A stretch of 64,000 bases of DNA, taken from positions 461,266-525,265 of the forward strand of contig NZ_JACHJG010000004.1 in the NCBI RefSeq assembly GCF_014203545.1, written 5' to 3'. The DNA comes from Streptomyces netropsis (GTDB lineage Bacteria; Actinomycetota; Actinomycetes; Streptomycetales; Streptomycetaceae). Below, piece after piece: positions 26,857-36,117 of this stretch. Position 1 is the stretch's first letter; the number at the start of each line of letters is the position of its first letter. The notes below the pieces were generated by a model, which was given only the letters and a program-made list of their open reading frames with translations, ran no database searches and had not been told where the DNA came from. The position numbers and the translations under genes are program-made.

Positions 26857-27784
26857 CCTCCCGTATGCGGTCGTTCAGCTCCTCGGGTTCGCGTACCTCG
26901 AAGTCGAAGCCCATGAGCACGATGTGAACGACCATCACATCGAGGGTGTGCGCACCCGTACGCAGCAGACAGCTGTGCTCGTCGACCGCCTCCAGCACCC
27001 CGGCCATGGGCGAGACGCGCTGTGCCGCCTCCTCGAGGGGTACCCGCAGCAGCACGGTGGCCTGCTCGGCGTAGACGTTGGTGGAGACGCCCCGGGAGAC
27101 GTACGCGGCCAGGTCCTCGGCGGGCGGTTGCCGGGGGGCGCAGCGCGGTCCGTGCGGCGGCGTGGGGGTGATGCGGTCGGCGCGGAAGGTCCGCCAGTCC
27201 GCGCGGTCTGTGTCCCACGCGACGAGGTACCAGCGGCGCTGGGCGTACACCAGCCGGTGCGGCTCGACGGTCCGCCGGGTGGCGCCGCCCCCGTGGTCGC
27301 GGTAGTCGAAGCGCAGTCGGTGGCTGTCCCGGCAGGCGTGGGCGAGCTCGGTGAGGACCTCCGCGTCGACGGCGGGCCGGCCGGGGCCGACGGGCATCGG
27401 CACGGTGAAGGCGTTCAGGGCGCTCACCCGGCGCCGCAGCCGTTCGGGCAGGACCTGTTCGAGTTTGGCGAGCGCCCGTACGGACGTCTCCTCTATGCCT
27501 TCGACGCCGCCGCTCGCCGCCGTCCGCAGTCCCACCGCGACGGCCACGGCCTCCTCGTCGTCCAGCAGCAGCGGCGGCAGCTGGGCGCCGGGGCCCAGCT
27601 GGTAGCCGCCGGCGGTGCCGGGCGCGGAGTGCACCGGGTAGCCCAGCTCGCGCAGCCGGTCGACGTCCCGCCGCACCGTGCGGGGCGTCACCCCGAGCCG
27701 CTCGGCGAGGTCCGGGCCGGACCAGTCGCGGTGGGCCTGCAAGAGGGACAGCAGGCGCAGCAGTCGTGCCGAGGTCTCCAACAT
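26744..27784 (-). CDS. WYL-domain transcriptional regulator
   Basis: A 346-residue regulator with an N-terminal winged helix (about 1-60: [20 protein letters not shown], then [20 protein letters not shown]). The WYL domain (about 140-215) has [22 protein letters not shown] and FRADRI, and a WCX extension lies near 235-310. Such proteins sense nucleic acids or small ligands. The last 35 residues (Pro/Gly/Arg-rich) have no family counterpart and lie antisense to conserved codons of the oxidase gene, so the stop codon has probably shifted downstream. The ATG at 27784 matches the family start. No obvious partner gene is adjacent, though the oxidase subunit is a possible target. Confidence 0.85.
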   Translation of the reverse strand: MLETSARLLRLLSLLQAHRDWSGPDLAERLGVTPRTVRRDVDRLRELGYPVHSAPGTAGGYQLGPGAQLPPLLLDDEEAVAVAVGLRTAASGGVEGIEETSVRALAKLEQVLPERLRRRVSALNAFTVPMPVGPGRPAVDAEVLTELAHACRDSHRLRFDYRDHGGGATRRTVEPHRLVYAQRRWYLVAWDTDRADWRTFRADRITPTPPHGPRCAPRQPPAEDLAAYVSRGVSTNVYAEQATVLLRVPLEEAAQRVSPMAGVLEAVDEHSCLLRTGAHTLDVMVVHIVLMGFDFEVREPEELNDRIREVRDRLGRALPEAKAQPAAPPPDGDGRRPVTRSGSGAG

Positions 27785-27869
27785 GTGACCGAGTCTGCCA
27801 GCCGTCGAGGACAGCTACTGTCCTCGACGGCCCTCCTTCACGGTCGAAGGCCCCGGGGTGCCGACAGGA

Positions 27870-28847
27870 CTACCGGGCGGCCGGGGGCCGCTCGTCGATC
27901 CGGACCGAAAGGTCGTTGTCGGCGGTGTAATACGGGCCGGCCTGGGCAGCCGCGTAGGGGGTGTCGATCGCGCGCGGCGGATAAGCAAAAATCTGCTGCT
28001 TGTCGACGACGTCGTCCAGGATGCGGGCGATCCGGACCGGGTCCGTGCCGTCCGGGCGGCGCAGCGTCAGATCCCAGACGTCCGGGCCGCCCCGCCACTC
28101 GGCGGCCGGTTCCGCGTAGGGCAGGGTGAAGGTGAAGTCCGGGCCGTCGGCGGTGAGCGGGGCGGTGACGACCAGCTCGGCGTCGCGGCGGCAGCGGGCC
28201 TCCACCACCGCGTCGGCGAGCCATGCCTCGGGGTCCTCGACCCGGTAGAGGACGCCGTGCACGGTCAGGCCGTCGTCGTCGAGGAGGATGTCCCCGGCCT
28301 CGGCGTGGGGGCCGCGCAGCCAGCTGCGCAGCGAGAGGTTGCCGTGCTTGGTCGCGTACGGGATGCGGACGGCGAGCGGCGAGGTGCTGGGGCCGGGTCT
28401 GCGGTCGACCAGCGAGCGCAGATCGAGCAGACCGGGCACGAGCCGCACCGGGACCTCGTCGCCCTGGGCGACGTGGACGTCCCAGCGGCCCTCGGGCAGC
28501 GCGACGGTGCTGGGCAGCACCGCGCGCAGCCGGCCGTCGCCGTTGGGGGTCAGCGGAAGGCGGACCTCTTCCGCCTCTTCGCCCCCGTCCCCCGCGCCGC
28601 CGGCCCGGCGGCGCAGGACGAGCGCGGCGGACCAGTGGTCCGAGGCGTCGGTGCGCTCGGGGGCGTCGAGGTCGAAGGTGAGTCCGCCCGCGGAGTCCGC
28701 GATGCAGTCGGCGGTGGGGTTGTTGCCCATGCCGAAGGCCAGGGGAGGGGCAGACACGGTGGCGGGCTCCTCGGGAGTGTCGGTCGGGTGGGGCTGCCCG
28801 GAACCGGCCGCGTCGGACGCGCCGGCGGGCTGGGCGGGAGACGTCAT
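27870..28847 (-). CDS. Hypothetical protein coupled to a glycosyltransferase
   Basis: The 325-residue soluble protein is not recognised as a named family. It begins with a low-complexity Ala/Pro/Gly region (to about 35), followed by GMGNNPTADCIADSAGGLTF and then alternating hydrophobic strands such as WDVHVAQGDEVPVRLVPGLL and DFTFTLPYAEPA, which suggest a beta-sandwich or carbohydrate-binding-like fold. Its ATG overlaps the glycosyltransferase stop (TGATG), so the two are translated together. The best inference is an accessory protein for synthesis or handling of a surface glycan. Function unproven. Confidence 0.75.
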   Translation of the reverse strand: MTSPAQPAGASDAAGSGQPHPTDTPEEPATVSAPPLAFGMGNNPTADCIADSAGGLTFDLDAPERTDASDHWSAALVLRRRAGGAGDGGEEAEEVRLPLTPNGDGRLRAVLPSTVALPEGRWDVHVAQGDEVPVRLVPGLLDLRSLVDRRPGPSTSPLAVRIPYATKHGNLSLRSWLRGPHAEAGDILLDDDGLTVHGVLYRVEDPEAWLADAVVEARCRRDAELVVTAPLTADGPDFTFTLPYAEPAAEWRGGPDVWDLTLRRPDGTDPVRIARILDDVVDKQQIFAYPPRAIDTPYAAAQAGPYYTADNDLSVRIDERPPAAR

Positions 28848-30094
28848 CAGGCACGCACCTTTCGCAGGGCGGACCGACTGGCGTCCTTGGCCTGGAACGC
28901 GCTGCTGAGCAGGGCGCCCCGGGTGCGGTGCAGCGAGCCGCGCAGGCCGCCGCGCCCGGTCAGGTCGGTGAAGAGCTCTTCGTAGCGCCCGGCGACCCGG
29001 GCCGGGTCGAAGCGGGCCGAGCTCGAGAGCGCCTCGCGGCCCATCCGCAGGCGCAGCTCGTCGTCGTTGATCAGCTTCAGCAGCCCGGCGGCTATCTTGT
29101 CGACCTTGCCGGTGGGTACCAGCAGACCGTCGACCCCGTTGTTGATGATCTCGCCGGGCCCGTGCGGGCAGTCGGTGGAGACGACGGGCAGCCCGCAGCG
29201 CATCGCCTCGACGATGGTCATGCCGAAGGATTCGAGGCTGGAGGTCACCGCGCCGATGGAGCCCTTGACCCACTCGGGGTCCAGGGGATTGGCGGGGCCC
29301 ATGAGGAAGACGTGGTTGTACAGACCGCGCTTGTCGATCTGGGCGCGCAGCTTCGCGCGCTCCGCGCCGGCGCCGTAGATCCGCAGCCGCCAGTCGGGAC
29401 GCTCGGCGACGACCTTCTCGAAGGCGCGGATCAGCACGTCGTAGCGCTTGGCGGGGGCGAGCCGGCCGGCGGCGACCACCCACTTGGCGCTGCCGTCCGC
29501 GGGGGCGAGGGCCGGGGCGGGGATGCTGTTGGGCACCGCCTCGACGCGCACGCCGGGCAGCCGCATCAGCTTGCGGTAGGTCGCGGCGTCCGCCTCGGTG
29601 ACGGTGGTGACCGCGTCGAGCCGTGGGTAGTGCGTGCGCAAGGTCAGCTTGAGCTGCGGGGTGTGGGTGCTCAGCGTCAGATGCTCCTGGCCGACGCGGA
29701 CCGGACCGCGCCGGGCCTGCTGCGCGATGTGCACGTTGAGGCCCGGGCGGGTGCCGACCACGACGTCGCAGTCGAGGCTCCCCAGGTGCTCCGCTATCCG
29801 CCGGTCGGTGAGCGCGCTGTACTGCTTGTAGCGGCCCTCGGTGGCGGGGAAGACGGAGGCGGGGCGCTCCTGCTCGGGGTCGTCGCCCTCGTAGCCCGGA
29901 CTGCCCTTGCGCAGATCCACCAGGTGGCGCAGCCGCACCTTCGCGCTGGGGGAGAAGACGGGCTCCTCGCGATGACGGAAGACGGAGACGATCTCCACGT
30001 CGTGCTGCTCGGCGAGCGTGCTCGCGAGGTTGTACGTGGTGCGGATCGTGCCACCGATTCCGTACGCGTTGTGAATCAGGAATGAGATGTGCAT
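28847..30094 (-). CDS. Glycosyltransferase family 4 protein
   Basis: A 415-residue GT-B enzyme. The N-terminal half contains FLIHNAYGIGGTIRTTYNLA (acceptor-side Gly-rich loop). The C-terminal half has VAAGRLAPAKRYDVLIRAFE, the donor-binding ESFGMTIVEAMRCGLPVVST with the conserved E-x7-E, and DGLLVPTGKVDKIAAGLL. The tail after about 370 is basic (HRTRGALLSSAFQAKDASR) and may contact membranes. The start at 30094 has GGGGA upstream; an extension to 30133 is possible but not supported. Sugar and acceptor are unknown. The gene is followed without a gap by a hypothetical protein that is probably its functional partner. Confidence 0.85.
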   Translation of the reverse strand: MHISFLIHNAYGIGGTIRTTYNLASTLAEQHDVEIVSVFRHREEPVFSPSAKVRLRHLVDLRKGSPGYEGDDPEQERPASVFPATEGRYKQYSALTDRRIAEHLGSLDCDVVVGTRPGLNVHIAQQARRGPVRVGQEHLTLSTHTPQLKLTLRTHYPRLDAVTTVTEADAATYRKLMRLPGVRVEAVPNSIPAPALAPADGSAKWVVAAGRLAPAKRYDVLIRAFEKVVAERPDWRLRIYGAGAERAKLRAQIDKRGLYNHVFLMGPANPLDPEWVKGSIGAVTSSLESFGMTIVEAMRCGLPVVSTDCPHGPGEIINNGVDGLLVPTGKVDKIAAGLLKLINDDELRLRMGREALSSSARFDPARVAGRYEELFTDLTGRGGLRGSLHRTRGALLSSAFQAKDASRSALRKVRA

Positions 30095-30318
30095 TCGTCC
30101 CCGTATGCAGCCGTTTGCCGCGGACGTTACCAAGCAGCCCGCCTACTGAGAGGTTAGACCGTGGTGAGGGCTTCGAGGTTGGCCCTGATCACCAACTCGT
30201 TCTCGAAGTGATGAGGAATCGGTAGCGGATCCGGGGAACTTTTGGTGATCTTCCCCGAAAGCCGTCCCGGGGCCCGGCCCGGGCGTGACCCCTGCCCGGG
30301 ATCGCCCGTTGTCTCGTT

Positions 30319-30343
30319 ACGTGCCGGGAACCGCCCGGCACGT
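30319..30343. promoter_or_regulatory. 10-bp inverted repeat before the 30371 gene
   Basis: ACGTGCCGGG (30319-30328) pairs with CCCGGCACGT (30334-30343) around AACCG, 27 bp upstream of the GTG start at 30371. It could be an operator or a 5'-UTR hairpin. The rest of 30095-30318 shows no gene; it separates the divergent glycosyltransferase gene. Confidence 0.4.
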
Positions 30344-30370
30344 GACGACCCACGTTCCGAGGAGCCCCCC

Positions 30371-31162
30371 GTGCCGCGCATGCTCGACGTCAGCGACGAC
30401 GTACGTGCCGAGATCGGTGACGAAGAAGCCGCCCGACTGCTCGGCGGTGACAGTGCCCCGGGCAGCTACGACTGCACCTCCTGCCGCACCCCCGGCCACA
30501 CCGAGCGGGAGCGCACCAGCACCGTGCTCTTCGTCGGCGAGGAGACGGCCGTGCTCGCCTTCGCGCACGCCGCCTGCATCCCCTCCCAGGTCGTTCCCGT
30601 CTCCGAGGAACAGCTCCAGGGAGCGGTGCGGTCCATCACCGCAGCGAACGAGCAGAGCGCCCCGGCGCCGATCACCCCCGACAGCCCCCTCCAGGCCGAG
30701 CTGGGGGTGACCAGCGGGCTGCTCCTGATCGGCGGCGAGCTGCAGCCGGCGCTCGTCGTCGAGCCGCTCGTCCCCATCGCCCGCCCCGGCACGGACGGGC
30801 CGGTCGACGTCTTCCTGCCGCTGCTGATCGAGCAGGGCTTCACACCGGTCGCCGCCGTCGACCAGGTCCCGGCGCCCACCCCGGGCTGGTCGGTACTGCT
30901 GGCCATGGGCCAGCTGCACGCGGTCCTCCAGCCGGGCACCGGCGGCGGCACGCCCACCGCCTGGTGGCAGGCGCACCAGGCGATGCAGGTCGCCGCCGAG
31001 TGGCGGTCGGCCGTCAACAAGACACAGCGGGTGCTGGTCTTCGCGGCCCCGGTCGGCACGATCGGCCAGCAGCCGCGCGAGGACCTGCTGCGCGAGGCGC
31101 TCGACCGGGCCGCGGCGCGCGGTCAGCTGGTCGCGGCCGCGATGCCGCTCGCGGGCACATGA
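30371..31162 (+). CDS. Streptomyces hypothetical protein with N-terminal Cys pair
   Basis: A 263-residue protein resembling a conserved Streptomyces hypothetical; no named domain is recognised. Residues 34-37 are CTSC in GSYDCTSCRTPGHTE, a possible zinc-binding or redox knuckle, with a third Cys in AHAACIPSQV. The rest is mixed alpha/beta, with a central GLLLIGGELQPALVVEPLVP. The GTG at 30371 follows AGGAG with six bases of spacing; ATG at 30380 is possible. The stop overlaps the next gene (ATGA), so both are cotranslated. Confidence 0.75.
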   Translation: MPRMLDVSDDVRAEIGDEEAARLLGGDSAPGSYDCTSCRTPGHTERERTSTVLFVGEETAVLAFAHAACIPSQVVPVSEEQLQGAVRSITAANEQSAPAPITPDSPLQAELGVTSGLLLIGGELQPALVVEPLVPIARPGTDGPVDVFLPLLIEQGFTPVAAVDQVPAPTPGWSVLLAMGQLHAVLQPGTGGGTPTAWWQAHQAMQVAAEWRSAVNKTQRVLVFAAPVGTIGQQPREDLLREALDRAAARGQLVAAAMPLAGT

Positions 31163-31629
31163 TCAGCGGAATGCACCCCGCCCGCCACGTACCGGCGGGC
31201 CATTCGCGGTCGGGCCCGCATCCGACGGGCCACGGGGTCGTTGGCACTGATGTGTACACATACGATCCCGCATCCAGGACCTCGTACAACCACATCCCCG
31301 GCATGCGGCCACCCCGCGACGCCGCCCCGGACGCCCTCGCCGTCTCGGTCACGCCGATCTACGACGCGCTCTACTCCGAGTACCGCAGGTCGTTCCGGGC
31401 GCTCCCGGGCGACCGCTCGGGCGAGGAGGACCTGGGGTTCAAGGGCTTCGGCGCCCAGCACCGGGCGTACGGCGGGCAGAACTCCCCGGGCCAGTCCGGG
31501 CAGTCGTCGTACTCCGGGCAGTCGGGCTACACCGGTTCCTGGGACTCGTACTACGGGCGGCAGCGCGGCGGGCCGGTGCCCGCCGCGCTGCCGCCCGCTC
31601 CACGCGACAACCGGATGCGCGGCTTCTAG
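31159..31629 (+). CDS. Small hypothetical protein with Ser/Gly/Gln-rich tail
   Basis: The 156-residue protein overlaps the previous gene by four bases. The N-terminus is His/Pro/Gly-rich and the middle contains SVTPIYDALYSEYRRSFRAL, the only strongly structured-looking part. The C-terminus is low complexity (GQNSPGQSGQSSYSGQSGYT) and ends RDNRMRGF. The layout resembles other Streptomyces proteins with a short ordered motif and disordered tail. Function unknown. Confidence 0.65.
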   Translation: MISGMHPARHVPAGHSRSGPHPTGHGVVGTDVYTYDPASRTSYNHIPGMRPPRDAAPDALAVSVTPIYDALYSEYRRSFRALPGDRSGEEDLGFKGFGAQHRAYGGQNSPGQSGQSSYSGQSGYTGSWDSYYGRQRGGPVPAALPPAPRDNRMRGF

Positions 31630-31735
31630 CCGGAACCGCGCGCCCCGGTCACTTCGCACGGCCGCTCGCGCGCCCGTCCGGAACCGCTTCGCCCGGGTCC
31701 CGGCCGGGTCCGAGGCGAAGCGCGCCCCACTTGCC

Positions 31736-31857
31736 GTTACTTGTTACGACCGCGCTTCTCACGCACCCGTACCGAACCGTGCCGTCCCGGGGGCAACCCC
31801 CGGACCCCCGGCCGGTCCCGGCTCGCGTTACTTGTTACGACCGCGCTTCTCACGCAC
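31736..31857. repeat. 31-bp direct repeat echoing the der 3' end
   Basis: The 31 bp at 31827-31857, which contain the stop codon and last nine codons of der, are repeated exactly at 31736-31766, 91 bp further along the transcript. Between the copies, in the der orientation, stand GGGGGTCCGGGGG and the hairpin CCGGGGG-TTG-CCCCCGG. The second copy therefore looks like an untranslated duplicate of the gene end. No other gene was seen in 31630-31827. Confidence 0.9.
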
Positions 31858-33288
31858 TCGGACCGAGATGTGGATCGGCGTGCCCTCGAAGCCGAACTCC
31901 TCGCGCAGACGGCGCTCGATGAAGCGGCGGTAGCCGGCCTCCAGGAAGCCGGAGGCGAAGAGCACGAACCGCGGCGGGCGGGTGCCCGCCTGGGTGCCGA
32001 ACAGGATGCGGGGCTGCTTGCCGCCACGGATCGGGTGCGGGTGCGAGGCGACGATCTCACCGAGGAAGGCGTTGAGCCGCCCGGTCGGGATGCGCGTCTC
32101 CCACCCGGCCAGGGCGGTCTCGATCGCCGGGACGAGCTTCTCCATGTGGCGACCGGTCGCCGCCGAGACGTTGACCCGCGGGGCCCACGTGATCTGCCCG
32201 AGCTCGGTCTCGATCTCGCGCTCGAGGTAGTAGCGGCGCTCCTCGTCCAGCGTGTCCCACTTGTTGAACGCCACGACCATCGCCCGGCCGGCGTCGACGG
32301 CCATCGTGATGATCCGCTGGTCCTGGACGCTGATGGACTCGCTCGCGTCGATCAGGATGACCGCGACCTCGGCCTTCTCCACGGCGGCCGCGGTACGCAG
32401 CGAGGCGTAGTAGTCGGCGCCCTCCTGGAGGTGGACTCGGCGGCGGATGCCGGCGGTGTCCACGAACTTCCAGGTCACGCCGCCCAGCTCGATCAGCTCG
32501 TCGACCGGGTCGCGGGTGGTGCCGGCCAGCTCGTTGACGACGACCCGCTCCTCGCCCGCCACCTTGTTCAGCAGCGAGGACTTGCCGACGTTCGGGCGGC
32601 CGATCAGGGCGATCCGGCGCGGACCGCCGACCGTGGCACCGAAGGTCTGGGCCGGGGCCTCGGGCAGCGCCTCGAGGACGGCGTCCAGCATGTCGCCGGT
32701 GCCGCGGCCGTGCAGGGCGGAGACCGGGTGCGGCTCGCCGAGGCCCAGCGACCACAGCATCGCGGCGTCGGCCTCGGCGGACGGGCCGTCGACCTTGTTG
32801 GCGCAGAGCACGACGGGCTTGCCGGCCCGGCGCAGCAGCTTGACGACGGCCTCGTCGGTGTCGGTCGCGCCGACCGTGGCGTCCACGACGAAGACCACCG
32901 CGTCGGCGGCCTCGATGGCGAACTCGGCCTGGGCGGCGACGGAGGCGTCGAGGCCCAGCACGTCCTGCTCCCAGCCGCCGGTGTCGACGACCTTGAAGCG
33001 GCGGCCGGCCCATTCGGCCTCGTACGTCACACGGTCACGGGTGACGCCGGGCTTGTCCTGGACGACGGCCTCGCGGCGGCCGATGATGCGGTTCACCAGC
33101 GTCGACTTACCGACGTTGGGGCGGCCGACCACGGCGAGGCGGGGCAGCGGCCCGTGCCCGGCGGCGGCGAGTTCGCCCTCGATGTCCTCCGGGTCGAAGC
33201 CTTCCTGGGCCGCGAGCTCCATGAACTCCGCGTACTCGGCGTCGCCAAGCTCACCGTGCTCGTCGCCGGAGTGGATCTGGTCGTTCAT
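31828..33288 (-). CDS. der: Ribosome-associated GTPase Der (EngA)
   Basis: A 486-residue double GTPase needed for 50S ribosome assembly. G domain 1 has [16 protein letters not shown] and NKVD. G domain 2 has [18 protein letters not shown] and NKWD. The KH-like C-terminal domain follows, with a basic end REKRGRNK. An acidic extension of about 45 residues precedes the first G domain, as usual in actinobacteria. The start at 33288 (MNDQIHS) is chosen over a TTG at 33360. It lies 68 bp after plsC and is the third gene of the cmk-plsC-der operon. Confidence 0.96.
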   Translation of the reverse strand: MNDQIHSGDEHGELGDAEYAEFMELAAQEGFDPEDIEGELAAAGHGPLPRLAVVGRPNVGKSTLVNRIIGRREAVVQDKPGVTRDRVTYEAEWAGRRFKVVDTGGWEQDVLGLDASVAAQAEFAIEAADAVVFVVDATVGATDTDEAVVKLLRRAGKPVVLCANKVDGPSAEADAAMLWSLGLGEPHPVSALHGRGTGDMLDAVLEALPEAPAQTFGATVGGPRRIALIGRPNVGKSSLLNKVAGEERVVVNELAGTTRDPVDELIELGGVTWKFVDTAGIRRRVHLQEGADYYASLRTAAAVEKAEVAVILIDASESISVQDQRIITMAVDAGRAMVVAFNKWDTLDEERRYYLEREIETELGQITWAPRVNVSAATGRHMEKLVPAIETALAGWETRIPTGRLNAFLGEIVASHPHPIRGGKQPRILFGTQAGTRPPRFVLFASGFLEAGYRRFIERRLREEFGFEGTPIHISVRVREKRGRNK

Positions 33289-33356
33289 GAAGTCCGTTCC
33301 CTGTTTCTTTCGGAGTACTTCGTCATCGGTCGGGACCGCCTGTGCGGTCCCGCTAC

Positions 33357-34025
33357 TCAAGTCTCGTCGTTGCTGCGGCCGGTCAGCCGCTTGGCGTCCG
33401 CCAGGTGTGCGGCGAGCCGCCCCTGGATGCGGGTCGTCGCCGCGTCCAGCGCCGCGCGGGTGCGCCTGCCGCTGCCGTCGCCCGCCTCGAAGGGGTCACC
33501 GAAGACCACGTCGACGCGGCTGCGCAGCGGCGGCAGGCCCGGTATCGCCCGGCCGCGCCGCTCGGCGCTGCCCAGCACCGCGACCGGCACGATCGGTGCG
33601 CCGGAGCGCACCGCGAAATAGGCGAGCCCGGCGCGCAGCGACGCGAAGTCGCCCTCGCCCCGGGTGCCCTCGGGGAAGATCCCCAGCACGCCGCCGCGCT
33701 CCAGCACGCCCAGCGCGTCGGTGATCGCGGCCCGGTCGGCCGTCGTCCGGTCCACCTTCAGCTGGCCGATCCCGCGCAGGAACGGGTCCAGCGGGCCGAC
33801 GAACGCCTCCCGCTTGATCAGGAAGTGCACCGGCCGGGGCGCGGTGCCCATCACCATCGGACCGTCGATGTTGTGGGAGTGGTTGACGGCCAGCACGACG
33901 GGCCCCGCGGCGGGCACCCGCCAGGCACCCAGCACACGCGGCTTCCACAGCCCGTACATGAGCCCGATGCCGATCCGCCGGCCGACGGCGGCACCGGGCT
34001 CGGAGCCCGTCACCGAACCCGTCAC
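33357..34025 (-). CDS. plsC: 1-acyl-glycerol-3-phosphate acyltransferase (PlsC family)
   Basis: The 222-residue enzyme would acylate lysophosphatidic acid in phospholipid synthesis at the membrane. Motif I is [11 protein letters not shown] (N-H-x4-D), with substrate-binding [11 protein letters not shown], motif III as [11 protein letters not shown] and the downstream IVPVAVLGS. The GTG start overlaps the cmk stop (GTGA), a coupling typical of Streptomyces. Because the order cmk-plsC-der is conserved, regulation with growth rate is likely, though not shown here. Confidence 0.9.
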   Translation of the reverse strand: MTGSVTGSEPGAAVGRRIGIGLMYGLWKPRVLGAWRVPAAGPVVLAVNHSHNIDGPMVMGTAPRPVHFLIKREAFVGPLDPFLRGIGQLKVDRTTADRAAITDALGVLERGGVLGIFPEGTRGEGDFASLRAGLAYFAVRSGAPIVPVAVLGSAERRGRAIPGLPPLRSRVDVVFGDPFEAGDGSGRRTRAALDAATTRIQGRLAAHLADAKRLTGRSNDET

Positions 34026-34726
34026 GCGGCCGCCCGCTTCTCCTCGACCAGGGTGACGACGCACTCGATGACCTGGTCGAGAGTCAGCTCGGTGGTGTCC
34101 ACCTCGACGGCGTCGGCCGCCTTCGCCAGCGGCGAGGTCTTGCGGCCCGAGTCGGCGGCGTCCCGCTTGATCAGGGCGGCCTGGGTGGCGGCCAGGTCGG
34201 TGGCCTCCTTGCCCTTCAGCTCGCCGCTGCGGCGGGCGGCGCGGGCCTCGGCGGAGGCGGTGAGGAAGATCTTGAGGTCGGCGTCCGGCAGCACGGTGGT
34301 GCCGACGTCGCGGCCCTCGACCACGATGCCGTGCGGCGCCTCGGCGGCGATCGCGCGCTGCAGCTCGGTCAGCCGGGTCCGCACCTCGGGCACCGCGCTG
34401 ACGGCGCTGACCGCGGCGGTGACCGCCTGGGTGCGGATGGGCGCGGCCGCGTCGGCCCCGTCGACCGTGATGGTCGGCGCCGAGGGGTCGGTGCCGGAGA
34501 TGATCTCGGGCTTGCCGGCGGCGTCGGCGACGGCCTCGGCGTCGTTCACGTCGATGCCGTTGTTCAGCATCCACCAGGTGATCGCCCGGTACTGGGCGCC
34601 GGTGTCCAGGTAGCGCAGCCCGAGCTTGGCGGCCACGGCCTTGGAGGTGCTGGACTTGCCCGTGCCGGAGGGGCCGTCGATGCCGACAATCACTGCTGCC
34701 GGTACGGTCCGGGCGGCGGTTTCCAC
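34022..34726 (-). CDS. cmk: Cytidylate kinase
   Basis: The 234-residue kinase phosphorylates CMP and dCMP. The P-loop is GIDGPSGTGKSSTSKAV, followed by LDTGAQYRAITW (nucleotide-binding Asp and Arg), VVEGRDVGTTVLPDADLKIF and the LID-type RDAADSGRKTSPL. The GTG at 34726 is preferred: GAGGAAGG lies about 11 bases upstream and VETAARTVPAAV aligns with known N-termini; GTG at 34738 and TTG at 34747 are alternatives. Upstream TTGACC and TACCGC might be its promoter. First gene of the cmk-plsC-der operon. Confidence 0.93.
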   Translation of the reverse strand: METAARTVPAAVIVGIDGPSGTGKSSTSKAVAAKLGLRYLDTGAQYRAITWWMLNNGIDVNDAEAVADAAGKPEIISGTDPSAPTITVDGADAAAPIRTQAVTAAVSAVSAVPEVRTRLTELQRAIAAEAPHGIVVEGRDVGTTVLPDADLKIFLTASAEARAARRSGELKGKEATDLAATQAALIKRDAADSGRKTSPLAKAADAVEVDTTELTLDQVIECVVTLVEEKRAAA

Positions 34727-34880
34727 GGTGTCAGACACCTTCCTCAAGCACAGGGCGGGAAAATTTTTGCGGTACGGGCCCGAGAGAGCCTCCGGTCAAG
34801 GTTACTGGCTCCCCGGACCGCCCCGCGCAGCCGATGGTCTCCGGCCCCCGCCGTAGGGCCCCTGCCGACGGGCGGCGGCC

Positions 34881-35966
34881 CTACTGCCGGATCGACCAGC
34901 CCCGCTCCCGCAGCGCCGCCGTGAGGCCCGGAGCCATGGTCGGCTCGACCATCAGCTGGATCAGACCCGCCTGCTGACCGGTGGCGTGCTCGATCCGGAC
35001 GTCCTCGATGTTGACGCCCTCACGGCCCGCGTCCGCGAAGATCCGGGCCAGCTCGCCCGGCTGGTCGCCGATGAGCACGGTCACCGTCTCGTACGCGGCC
35101 GGGGCGGCGCCGTGCTTGCCGGGGACCCGGGAGCGGCCGGCGTTGCCGCGCCGCAGGACGTCCTCGATGCCGGCCGCGCCCTCGTCGCGCTTGTCCTCCT
35201 CGGCGGACTGCAGGGCGCGCAGGGCCCGTACCGTCTCGTCGAGGTCACCGGCCACGGCCGCGAGGACGTCGGCGACCGGGCCGGGGTTGGCGGAGAGGAT
35301 GTCGATCCACATCCGGGGGTCCGAGGCCGCGATCCGGGTCACATCACGGATGCCCTGCCCGCACAGGCGCACGGCCGTCTCGTCCGCGTCCCGCAGCCGG
35401 GCCGCGACCATGCTGGAGAGCAGCTGCGGGGTGTGCGAGACGAGCGCGACGGCCCGGTCGTGGGCGTCGGCGTCCATGACGACGGGGACCGCGCGGCACA
35501 GTGCGACGAGCTCGAGGGCGAGGTTGAGGACCTCGGTGTCGGTGTCCCGGGTGGGGGTGAGCACCCAGGGGCGGCCCTCGAAGAGGTCGGCGGTGGCCGC
35601 CAGCGGGCCGGAGCGCTCCCGGCCGGCCATCGGGTGCGTGCCGAGGTAGCCGGTGAGGTCGCAGCCGAGCGCCTCCAGTTCACGGCGCGGGCCGCCCTTG
35701 ACGCTGGCGACGTCGAGGTAGCCGCGGGCGAGCCCGCCCCGGATCGCCTCGGCGAGGGTGTTCGCGACGTACGCGGGCGGTACGGCCACGATGACGAGGT
35801 CGACGGCCCCCTCGGGCGCCTCGTCCGTACCGGCGCCGAGGGCGGCGGCCGTCCGGGCCTGGGCGGGGTCGTGGTCCATGAGATGCACCTGGACCCCGCG
35901 GCCCGCGAGGGCGAGCGCGGCGGAGGTGCCGATCAGTCCGGTGCCGATGACGAGGGCGGTTCTCAC
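34881..35966 (-). CDS. tyrA: Prephenate dehydrogenase with C-terminal ACT domain
   Basis: The 361-residue enzyme oxidises prephenate (or arogenate) in tyrosine synthesis. Rossmann motif LVIGTGLIGTSAALALAGRG is at the very start. Catalytic and binding motifs include YLGTHPMAGRERSGP and LVSHTPQLLSSMVAARL. An ACT domain (about 285-350: TVLIGDQPGELARIFADAGR, VNIEDVRIEH) predicts feedback control by an aromatic amino acid. The GTG at 35966 has AAGGA nine bases upstream; a longer frame to 36125 has no homology. A 150-bp gap separates it from cmk, so the two may be cotranscribed. Confidence 0.93.
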   Translation of the reverse strand: MRTALVIGTGLIGTSAALALAGRGVQVHLMDHDPAQARTAAALGAGTDEAPEGAVDLVIVAVPPAYVANTLAEAIRGGLARGYLDVASVKGGPRRELEALGCDLTGYLGTHPMAGRERSGPLAATADLFEGRPWVLTPTRDTDTEVLNLALELVALCRAVPVVMDADAHDRAVALVSHTPQLLSSMVAARLRDADETAVRLCGQGIRDVTRIAASDPRMWIDILSANPGPVADVLAAVAGDLDETVRALRALQSAEEDKRDEGAAGIEDVLRRGNAGRSRVPGKHGAAPAAYETVTVLIGDQPGELARIFADAGREGVNIEDVRIEHATGQQAGLIQLMVEPTMAPGLTAALRERGWSIRQ

Positions 35967-36117
35967 TGGGCGATGTCCTTGCGGAGGGCGGCCGCGGTGG
36001 TGTGCGTTCGCGTGGTTCGTACGTGGATCATGCGTGTCCGCCCACCCTAGCCAGCCGTGCGGCGGCCCGTTCCCGGCGACCGCCCTCCGGGACGGGCGCG
36101 CCCGCGTCGGGTAGAAC

